Assembly (NCBI RefSeq): GCF_025354435.1
Contig: NZ_JANXMU010000081.1
Span: forward strand, 30,830 to 94,829
Length of the DNA stretch: 64,000 bases
Origin: Rhodoferax sp.
GTDB lineage: Bacteria > Pseudomonadota > Gammaproteobacteria > Burkholderiales > Burkholderiaceae_C
Direction: 5' to 3'
The notes beneath the pieces were generated by a model. It saw only the letters and a program-made list of their open reading frames with translations. It was not told the DNA's origin and made no database searches. The position numbers and the translations under genes were made by a program. Positions 58,285 to 64,000 of this stretch are shown piece after piece (positions within the stretch are counted from its first letter, which is position 1; each line of letters starts with the position of its first letter).

Positions 58285-58986
58285 ATGTCCGATAAACATC
58301 TTTCCAGCCAGTTCGACAGCGAACTGAATGGCGTTTCCAGCCGCGTGATGGAGCTGGGCGGTCTGGTGGAGTCGCAGATCCGCCAGGCGGTTTATGCGTT
58401 GTCGCAGTTCAGCGTTGAGGTGGCCGACCAGGTTGCAGAAACCGAAATCCGTGTGAATGGCATGGAAATCGAGATTGACCGCGAACTCTCCAGCATCATC
58501 GCCCGCCGTCAGCCCACGGCGCGTGACTTGCGTTTGCTGATCGCCATCTCCAAAACCACGGCCAATCTGGAGCGCGTGGGCGACGAGGCCAATAAAATTG
58601 CCCGCATGGCCAAGTCCATCGCCAAGAGCAGCTCGCCCCGTTCCTTGCCGACGCTGGACCTGCGCGTCTCAGCGGACATGGCTTCCGGTTTGCTGCGCAA
58701 GGCATTGGACGCGTTTGCTCGGCTGGACACCAGCGCCGCGCTGGACATCCTGAAAGAAGACGATCTGATCGACCAGGAATTCGACGGCTTTGTGCGCAAG
58801 CTCATCACCTACATGATGGAAGACCCACGCACCATCACCGCCAGCCTGGACCTGCTGTTCATCGCCAAAGCTATTGAGCGCATCGGTGACCACGCCAAGA
58901 ACATTGCCGAGTTCATCATCTACATCGTCAAAGGCGAAGACGTGCGCCACGCCACCGTCGCACAGGTGGAGTCGGCACTGCAATGA
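58285..58986 (+). CDS. phoU: Phosphate transport regulator PhoU
   Basis: A 233-residue all-helical protein made of two three-helix PhoU repeats: LGGLVESQIRQAVYALSQFSV, GMEIEIDRELSSIIARRQPTARDLRLLIAISKT, and later ASLDLLFIAKAIERIGDHAKNIAEFIIY. It mediates between the transporter and the PhoR kinase to switch the Pho regulon off. The ATG at 58285 has TTGGAGAC upstream; an in-frame TTG at 58273 is less likely. Its stop overlaps phoB by four bases. Confidence 0.95.
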   Translation: MSDKHLSSQFDSELNGVSSRVMELGGLVESQIRQAVYALSQFSVEVADQVAETEIRVNGMEIEIDRELSSIIARRQPTARDLRLLIAISKTTANLERVGDEANKIARMAKSIAKSSSPRSLPTLDLRVSADMASGLLRKALDAFARLDTSAALDILKEDDLIDQEFDGFVRKLITYMMEDPRTITASLDLLFIAKAIERIGDHAKNIAEFIIYIVKGEDVRHATVAQVESALQ

Positions 58987-59723
58987 AAACCATGCCCCGG
59001 GTCTTGATCGTCGAAGACGAGCCCGCGATTGCCGAGCTGATTGCGGTCAACCTGCGCCACAGCGGCTTCCAGCCGACCTGGGCGATGGACAGCGTTACGG
59101 CGCAGTGCGAGCTGGATGCCATGCTGCCCGACGTGATCTTGCTGGACTGGATGCTGCCGGGCGAAAGCGGCTTGTCGCTGGCCAAAAAATGGCGCGCCAA
59201 CCCGCGTACCAAGAGTGTGCCCATCATCCTGCTGACCGCCCGCAGCGACGAAAACGACCGTGTGGCTGGCCTGGATGCAGGTGCCGACGACTACATTTCC
59301 AAGCCGTTTTCGACCAAGGAAATGTTGGCCCGCATCCGCGCAGTGCTGCGCCGACGCGCACCCGAGCAAGAGAGTGGCACCCTGCGCATCGGTGCCCTGG
59401 CGCTGGATGCCGCCACCTACCGGGTCACCTTCCAGGAGCAGGCCGTCAAAATCGGCCCGACCGAATTCAAGTTGCTGCAGTACCTGATGAAGAACGCCGA
59501 ACGGGTGCATTCGCGCTCGCAGCTGCTCGACCGGGTCTGGGGCGACCACGTGTTTATCGAAGAGCGCACGGTGGACGTGCATGTCAAGCGCCTGCGCGAG
59601 TCTTTGGGCGCGGGCGGAACCATGGTGGAAACCGTGCGCGGCGCGGGCTACCGCATCACGGCGCAGCCAGTGGCGGCTACGCCCCCCATCTCCAATGCAG
59701 CCACTGCGGCCTCTGCAGTTTGA
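58983..59723 (+). CDS. phoB: Phosphate regulon response regulator PhoB
   Basis: A 246-residue OmpR-type regulator. The receiver has the acidic pair in VEDEPA, phospho-acceptor Asp55 in VILLDWMLPG and Lys in YISKPFS. The winged helix-turn-helix in the C-terminal third is TEFKLLQYLMKNAERVHSRSQLLDRVWG. It binds the Pho box before pstS. Its ATG overlaps the phoU stop (ATGA). phoR follows after 46 bases. Confidence 0.95.
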   Translation: MKTMPRVLIVEDEPAIAELIAVNLRHSGFQPTWAMDSVTAQCELDAMLPDVILLDWMLPGESGLSLAKKWRANPRTKSVPIILLTARSDENDRVAGLDAGADDYISKPFSTKEMLARIRAVLRRRAPEQESGTLRIGALALDAATYRVTFQEQAVKIGPTEFKLLQYLMKNAERVHSRSQLLDRVWGDHVFIEERTVDVHVKRLRESLGAGGTMVETVRGAGYRITAQPVAATPPISNAATAASAV

Positions 59724-59769
59724 TTCCCAGGGTGGTTGATAACACCACCCGCATTCCTTTTTTCACCCT

Positions 59770-61113
59770 ATGTGGTTTCGATTTTTAAGCTTTTTAGGCC
59801 TCCAGCTGGGCGCGGGCCTGCTGGGCTGGGAGTGGGCCGCCTACCTGGGTGCGCTGGTCGGTGTAGTGCTGGCGGGCATTTTCTGGATGCTGCTGGATGC
59901 CGTGCGGGGCTTGCGTGTCATGCGCTGGCTACGCACCGGCGAGGCCACGCAAGCACCGCACATGCAAGGCTGGTGGGGTGAACTCACCGACCGCACCCGC
60001 CGCTGGCTGCGCCAGACGCAGCAAAAAATGCTGGATGCCGAAACCCGGCTGCAAGAGTTTTTGGCCGCCATCCAGGCCTCACCCAATGGCGTGGTGCTGC
60101 TGGATGCGCAAGGGCGTATCGAGTGGTGCAACCACATCGCAGCAGAGCATTTTGGCTTTGATGCCCAGCGCGATCTGCAGCAGCAGATCGGCAATCTGGT
60201 GCGCGACCCGGCGTTTGCCGCCTACTACGCCGATGCCGACTTTTCGCGCGGCACTTTCATGCATGGGCGCGGCGGCTCTGCCAGCCGCCCGGTGCGTTTG
60301 TCGGTGCACCTGCATCCGTATGGCGATGGCCGTCGGCTGCTGTTGTCCCGCGATGTGACGGCACTGGAGCAGGCCGAGGCCATGCGCCGTGACTTTGTGG
60401 CCAATGTGTCTCACGAAATCCGCACGCCGCTGACCGTGATGTCCGGCTTTGTGGAAACCATGCAGAACCTGCCTCTGGACGAAGGCCAGCGCGAGCGTTA
60501 CCTGGGCTTCATGGCCCAGCAGGCCCAGCGCATGCAAACCCTGGTGAGTGATTTGCTCACCCTGTCCAGCATCGAAGGCAGCCCTGCGCCCAGCAACAGC
60601 GAATGGATTGTGCTGCGCGACCTGCTGGCCCAGTGTGCCCGCGAGGCCGAGGCTTTGTCGGGCATGGTGACCGCCGGGCACACCAAGGTGCATGCCCTGC
60701 GCTTTGGCCCCATGCCCGAGGGCTCCATCGCTGGGGCATCGAGCGAATTGCTCAGCGCCTTGTCGAACCTGGTCAGCAATGCCGTACGCTACACGCCCGC
60801 CGGGGGCCGTATCGACGTGCGCTGGCAGCCTTTGCCCGATGGCCGGGCCGAGTTTTCGGTGAAAGACACCGGACCGGGCATCGCGGCCGAACATTTGTCG
60901 CGTCTGACCGAGCGCTTTTACCGTGTAGACCCCAGCCGCTCGCGTGAAACCGGCGGCACCGGCCTGGGCCTGGCCATCGTCAAGCACGTGGTGCAACGTC
61001 ACGGTGCCGAACTGCGCATCGAGAGCACGCAGGGCCAGGGCTCGCGCTTTGCCATCGTGTTTCCGGCCAGCCGCTTGCGCGGGAGCATGCCGCAAACCAT
61101 CACCACGCCATAG
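59770..61113 (+). CDS. phoR: Phosphate regulon sensor kinase PhoR
   Basis: A 447-residue membrane histidine kinase. One or two hydrophobic segments at about 5-47 are followed by a PAS-like domain (FLAAIQASPNGVVLLDAQGRIEWCNHIAAEHFG), a HisKA domain with His215 in VSHEIRTPLTVMSGF and a HATPase domain (VKDTGPGIAAEHLSRLTERFYRVDPSRSRETGGTGLGLAIVKHVV). It phosphorylates PhoB when phosphate is low. Downstream lie R1 copy G and a heptamer repeat. Confidence 0.94.
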   Translation: MWFRFLSFLGLQLGAGLLGWEWAAYLGALVGVVLAGIFWMLLDAVRGLRVMRWLRTGEATQAPHMQGWWGELTDRTRRWLRQTQQKMLDAETRLQEFLAAIQASPNGVVLLDAQGRIEWCNHIAAEHFGFDAQRDLQQQIGNLVRDPAFAAYYADADFSRGTFMHGRGGSASRPVRLSVHLHPYGDGRRLLLSRDVTALEQAEAMRRDFVANVSHEIRTPLTVMSGFVETMQNLPLDEGQRERYLGFMAQQAQRMQTLVSDLLTLSSIEGSPAPSNSEWIVLRDLLAQCAREAEALSGMVTAGHTKVHALRFGPMPEGSIAGASSELLSALSNLVSNAVRYTPAGGRIDVRWQPLPDGRAEFSVKDTGPGIAAEHLSRLTERFYRVDPSRSRETGGTGLGLAIVKHVVQRHGAELRIESTQGQGSRFAIVFPASRLRGSMPQTITTP

Positions 61114-61121
61114 GTTGAATA

Positions 61122-61178
61122 CTATCCAATTGATAGCTATTAGTGTAGGCAGAATATACGTTAGAGGCCTAAAAAGCT
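61122..61178 (+). repeat. Dispersed repeat R1, copy G
   Basis: TGATAGCTATTAGTGTAGGC, AATATACGTTAGAGGCC. It begins just after the phoR stop. Confidence 0.7.
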
Positions 61179-61196
61179 TGTAATTTAGTAACGACT

Positions 61197-61233
61197 CACC
61201 ATCCACCATCCACCATCCACCATCCACCATCCA
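61197..61233 (+). repeat. Heptamer tandem repeat (CACCATC), five copies
   Basis: Five perfect CACCATC units from 61197 to 61231, plus CA. It lies in the non-coding gap of 232 bases between phoR and the next convergent gene, between an R1 and an R2 copy. The length can vary by slippage. Confidence 0.95.
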
Positions 61234-61251
61234 GCCAGAAAGCACGACCGT

Positions 61252-61303
61252 CAGAAACACCGCAGAACTGGCTTTGCCAGGCTGCTGGTGTTGCCCCAGC
61301 AAG
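61252..61303 (-). repeat. Dispersed hairpin repeat R2, copy 3 (inverted)
   Basis: The complement of R2 copy 1: matches its bases 22-62 almost perfectly, and carries both stems intact. It is 40 bases before the stop of the gene at 61346. Confidence 0.85.
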
Positions 61304-61345
61304 GATAGGGAAAGATGCGAAGCACTGCAACCTGAGGTGTGTAAT

Positions 61346-63076
61346 CTACCGCTGGATTCGTTGGTAGAGCTGTACGGCTTCACCGTTGTCTGCCCGCCGT
61401 CGCACACCTAGTTTGAGCACCCAGGTTTTCTTGTCTACCGCTTGCGGTGGTGGGCGGGCTGTGGTGGTATCGACCAGCAGCCAGGCGCACTGGGAGGCAC
61501 CGCGGGGCTTGAGCACCAGCTGGCCGTGGAACTGGAACGCGGCAATCTGCCCCCGGGTCAGGTTGTCGAACTCTACGCAATCGGGCAGGGCGCGCCCCGG
61601 AGTTTGGGTGCGGATGGCACGGTCTACATTGCGCACCAGGGGCAGGTAGCTGCGGCCAAAGTTCACGGCAGGCATGCCCAACGTCATCAGCAGCAGCCAG
61701 CACAGGGCGGTGCCACCCGCGGGCAGCACCAGGCTCTTCCAGATGGCCGAGCGGTGGCGGCCTACGCGCCATTTCACTAGCCAAACCCACACCAGCGAGG
61801 CCCCCAGCGCCACAGCGAACGGCAGCCACTCAAAACTGGGCATGAAGCCAGGCAGCAGGCGGGCCAGATTGGCCGCCGGTTGCTTGGGTACGCCGGTTTG
61901 CGCCGCTACCCAGATAACCCAGATGATCAGCGCAAAGATGGTGAAAAACAGCAGTGTGAACCAGTCCACCAGCGCGCTGACGGTGCGGCTCAAGGTAGGT
62001 AGGGCAAATGCCGCTAGCGTGGCCATAGCGGGCAAGGCCAGCATCAGCGAGCGGTCGGCGGCATCGGTGGTCAGGGTGGCACCCAGTGCCACCGCCACAA
62101 ACCACAACGGCAGGGCCAGATGGCGGCCAAAGTTACCGCTGGTGAGTTGCCGCCGCCAGCGCCACAGCGTCCACACCGCCAGCGGCCACACCGGCCAGGT
62201 AAACCACAGCAGCAGCCGGGCCAGGTTGCGCAGGCTGGGCCAGTTGGTCTCGGGCAGATCGATGCGCCAGCGCCATTGGTCCAAGGCCCAGGCCAGCGCT
62301 GCCACTGCCACCGTCACCAGCAATACCGCCAGGCTCCAGCGCAGGCTGCGCGGCGCGTTGCAGAGTTCGCCAGGTTCTTGGGCATTGCGGTCCAGAAAGC
62401 ACACCAGCGCACCGCCCAGGCCCAGCAGCACGGCCATGGTCGGTGCACCCGACAGCGCCAACCCGGCTAGGCCCAACACCACGCCGATGGCCGGTATCCA
62501 GGTTCGGTAGGGCATGGCAGCCAGTGCGAAGAAACTCAGGGCGGTAAACGCCAGTTGCGCCAGCGCCGGGGTGGTTTCGTGCGATAGCTGCGCCATCCCC
62601 AGGCAGGCAATCATGGCCAGCAGGCCGCCATCGGCCATGGCCCGGGCGTAGTCGGCCGGTTTGGCCTCACCGCCAAAAGCAAACGCCACCGGCTGGGCGC
62701 GCGGGCTGCGCGCCAGGTAGTACACCGCGTACCAGGTGGCAGCCAGCGCCATTGCCAGCAGCAGCATGAAGGGAATACGGGCCACAAAATCGGTCGCCCA
62801 AGCATCGGGCGCCAGTTGCACCGCCCAGGCACCCAGCCAATAGGGCACCAACGCTTCAATCTCGGGCGGCTGGCCCTGCAGCGTGGGCTGCAACCACGCC
62901 GTGCTGCCACGTGCCAGTTCGGCGATGTAGCCAAACGTCGTCATGTCGTTGTTACGCCAGGGCGCACGGCCGATAAAGCCGGGCAGTACATAGGCCAGGC
63001 ACAGCAGCCACAACGCAATGCGCGGCAGGCGGCGGACGGCGCTTTGCGCAACGATGGCAGGGGTGGTTTGGTTCAC
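61346..63076 (-). CDS. GT83/ArnT-like membrane glycosyltransferase
   Basis: About 576 residues with 11-13 hydrophobic helices and a soluble C-terminal domain of about 100 residues. The start region GFIGRAPWRNNDMTTFGYIAELARG, with the paired acidic residues in the first loop, fits the GT-C/ArnT family, which uses undecaprenyl-phosphate sugars to modify lipid A or other glycans. No arn cluster is present. The donor and acceptor cannot be set. The start is uncertain: GTG at 63076 (used here) and TTG at 63097 are both in frame, and neither has a good ribosome site. Confidence 0.72.
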   Translation of the reverse strand: MNQTTPAIVAQSAVRRLPRIALWLLCLAYVLPGFIGRAPWRNNDMTTFGYIAELARGSTAWLQPTLQGQPPEIEALVPYWLGAWAVQLAPDAWATDFVARIPFMLLLAMALAATWYAVYYLARSPRAQPVAFAFGGEAKPADYARAMADGGLLAMIACLGMAQLSHETTPALAQLAFTALSFFALAAMPYRTWIPAIGVVLGLAGLALSGAPTMAVLLGLGGALVCFLDRNAQEPGELCNAPRSLRWSLAVLLVTVAVAALAWALDQWRWRIDLPETNWPSLRNLARLLLWFTWPVWPLAVWTLWRWRRQLTSGNFGRHLALPLWFVAVALGATLTTDAADRSLMLALPAMATLAAFALPTLSRTVSALVDWFTLLFFTIFALIIWVIWVAAQTGVPKQPAANLARLLPGFMPSFEWLPFAVALGASLVWVWLVKWRVGRHRSAIWKSLVLPAGGTALCWLLLMTLGMPAVNFGRSYLPLVRNVDRAIRTQTPGRALPDCVEFDNLTRGQIAAFQFHGQLVLKPRGASQCAWLLVDTTTARPPPQAVDKKTWVLKLGVRRRADNGEAVQLYQRIQR

Positions 63077-63154
63077 AGAACGGAAATGTAAGGCCAATAA
63101 TGCAAAAAGGCAGCGCGGATAAACCGGGCTGCCCCTTTGAGGTTGCAGAAAAAC

Positions 63155-63439
63155 TTATTCTGCGGCGGCGACAGGTGCTGCGACAGCAGCGGTGGTCTTG
63201 CCGAAACGGTTGCGGAAGCGCTCCACGCGGCCACCCATGTTGTCCACGGATTTTTGTGTACCGGTGTAGAAAGGGTGGGATTCGCTGGAGGTGTCCAGCT
63301 TGTACAGCGGCAGTTCGCGGCCGTCTTCCATCTTGATCATTTCCTTGGCGTTAACGCACGAACGGGTCACGAACTTGAAGTTGTTCGACAAGTCCATGAA
63401 GCACACGTCACGGTAGTTGGGGTGAATGCCAGCTTTCAT
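63155..63439 (-). CDS. rpmE2: 50S ribosomal protein L31 type B
   Basis: A 94-residue L31 that starts MKAGIHPNYRDVCFMDLS and lacks the zinc-binding CxxC of type A L31; RFGKTTAAVAAPVAAAE is an extended tail. Type B L31 often replaces type A when zinc is low, but many Betaproteobacteria carry this form as the main copy. The ATG at 63439 has an AGGAAG site. A TATAAT at 63534-63539 upstream is a possible promoter. Confidence 0.95.
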   Translation of the reverse strand: MKAGIHPNYRDVCFMDLSNNFKFVTRSCVNAKEMIKMEDGRELPLYKLDTSSESHPFYTGTQKSVDNMGGRVERFRNRFGKTTAAVAAPVAAAE

Positions 63440-63533
63440 TATTTCTTCCTTGTTCAATTGCGTTAGCCACCCGGTGCCTTGGGCAATGTTTTGCCCAATT
63501 TGAAAGCCCGGTACTTTTCGCGATTAGCCTTCG

Positions 63534-63539
63534 ATTATA
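63534..63539 (-). promoter_or_regulatory. Candidate -10 element of rpmE2
   Basis: TATAAT on the minus strand, about 95 bases before the L31 ATG and just past the rho stop. The -35 element is not clear. Confidence 0.4.
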
Positions 63540-63550
63540 GCGTGGATTTA

Positions 63551-64000
63551 TTATCCGCCGCGGCGCATCATGTCGAAGAACTCGACGTTGTTCTTGGTGG
63601 ACTTCATGTTTTTCAGCATCAGTTCCATCGACTCGATCTCGTCCATGTTGTACATGAACTGGCGCAGGATGCGGCTCTTTTGCAGGATTTCGGGCGACAG
63701 CAGCAGTTCTTCGCGGCGCGTGCCGCTGCGGTTCAGCTGGATCGACGGGAAGACGCGCTTTTCGTACAGGCGGCGGTCCAGATGGATTTCGCAGTTGCCG
63801 GTACCCTTGAATTCTTCAAAGATCACTTCGTCCATGCGGCTGCCGGTGTCGATCAGCGCGGTGGCGATGATGGTCAGCGAGCCGCCTTCTTCCACGTTGC
63901 GGGCAGCACCTAGGAAGCGCTTGGGGCGCTGCAGGGCGTTGGAATCCACACCGCCGGTCAGCACCTTGCCGGAGGAGGGCACGACGTTGTTGTAGGCGCG
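63551..64000 (-). CDS. rho: Transcription termination factor Rho, C-terminal part
   Basis: The last 149 residues of Rho; the start is right of the window. [39 protein letters not shown] and [17 protein letters not shown] match the RNA-translocase core. The final residues (FFDMMRRGG) are the normal end. Rho releases RNA from stalled polymerase. rpmE2 lies about 110 bases downstream, as in many genomes. Confidence 0.97.
   Translation of the reverse strand, partial: RAYNNVVPSSGKVLTGGVDSNALQRPKRFLGAARNVEEGGSLTIIATALIDTGSRMDEVIFEEFKGTGNCEIHLDRRLYEKRVFPSIQLNRSGTRREELLLSPEILQKSRILRQFMYNMDEIESMELMLKNMKSTKNNVEFFDMMRRGG

Noticed and set aside
61197..61233. CRISPR-like array
   Set aside because: The unit is seven bases with no spacers and no cas genes, so it is a simple tandem repeat.
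60079..61407. Long frame opposite phoR running through the heptamer repeat
   Set aside because: It has no domain. It is open because the repeat unit happens to encode no stop in that frame.

Overview
The window looks like a chromosomal segment of a high-GC betaproteobacterium, most likely Comamonadaceae (Rhodoferax/Curvibacter-like). The clues are PEP-CTERM proteins together with a PEP-CTERM-associated acyltransferase, the gene content of the cys and thi clusters, and intergenic repeats of a kind I recall from that family. This placement comes from gene content and recollection, not from a search. I see no prophage, insertion sequence, CRISPR array or rRNA operon. Nearly all the sequence is ordinary core or near-core metabolism.

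Layout from left to right. 0-7.6 kb: an RcnB-like periplasmic protein, a PEP-CTERM protein, then a leftward envelope cluster (MoxR ATPase, DUF58, TgpA-type transglutaminase, MltB) and a rightward histone-deacetylase-like hydrolase. 7.6-14.9 kb: an MscS channel, etfB-etfA, an acyl-CoA dehydrogenase, a nitronate monooxygenase-like enzyme and an acyltransferase-3 membrane protein. 14.9-23.9 kb, leftward: GST-trhO, a PHB-depolymerase-type esterase, a ribbon-helix-helix regulator, the spoVR-yeaH-prkA stress operon and serB. 23.9-36.7 kb: a cytochrome c, two ECF sigma/anti-sigma pairs, cstA-ybdD divergent from a Cache histidine kinase/LuxR regulator pair, a secreted glutathione peroxidase, a LysR regulator, a membrane protein followed by a 24-residue membrane peptide, a flavin reductase and a second PEP-CTERM protein.

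36.7-45 kb: two identical tRNA-Asn genes; thiO-thiS-thiG-thiE behind a TPP riboswitch, with thiD divergent; a CytX-type pyrimidine permease behind a second TPP riboswitch; and two small secreted or outer-membrane proteins. 44.3-51.7 kb, leftward: an assimilatory sulfate block (TSUP transporter, cysI, DUF934, cysH, cysD, cysN) followed by a 7Fe ferredoxin and a ferredoxin-NADP-reductase-like flavoprotein. This layout suggests a ferredoxin-fed sulfite reductase. 51.8-64 kb: the PEP-CTERM-associated acyltransferase, an exopolyphosphatase divergent from a Pho-box-controlled pstSCAB-phoU-phoB-phoR regulon, a GT83-like membrane protein, ribosomal protein L31 type B, and the 3' end of rho cut by the window edge.

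The least explained structure is non-coding. One family of short hairpin repeats (R1, eight recognisable copies and one doubtful) sits at gene ends and in places supplies stop codons. A second family (R2, three copies) shows compensatory base changes in its stems. There is also a heptamer tandem repeat downstream of phoR and the 24-residue membrane peptide. I did not find a clear new multi-gene system. The repeats, the peptide and the ferredoxin-linked sulfur block are the best candidates for follow-up.
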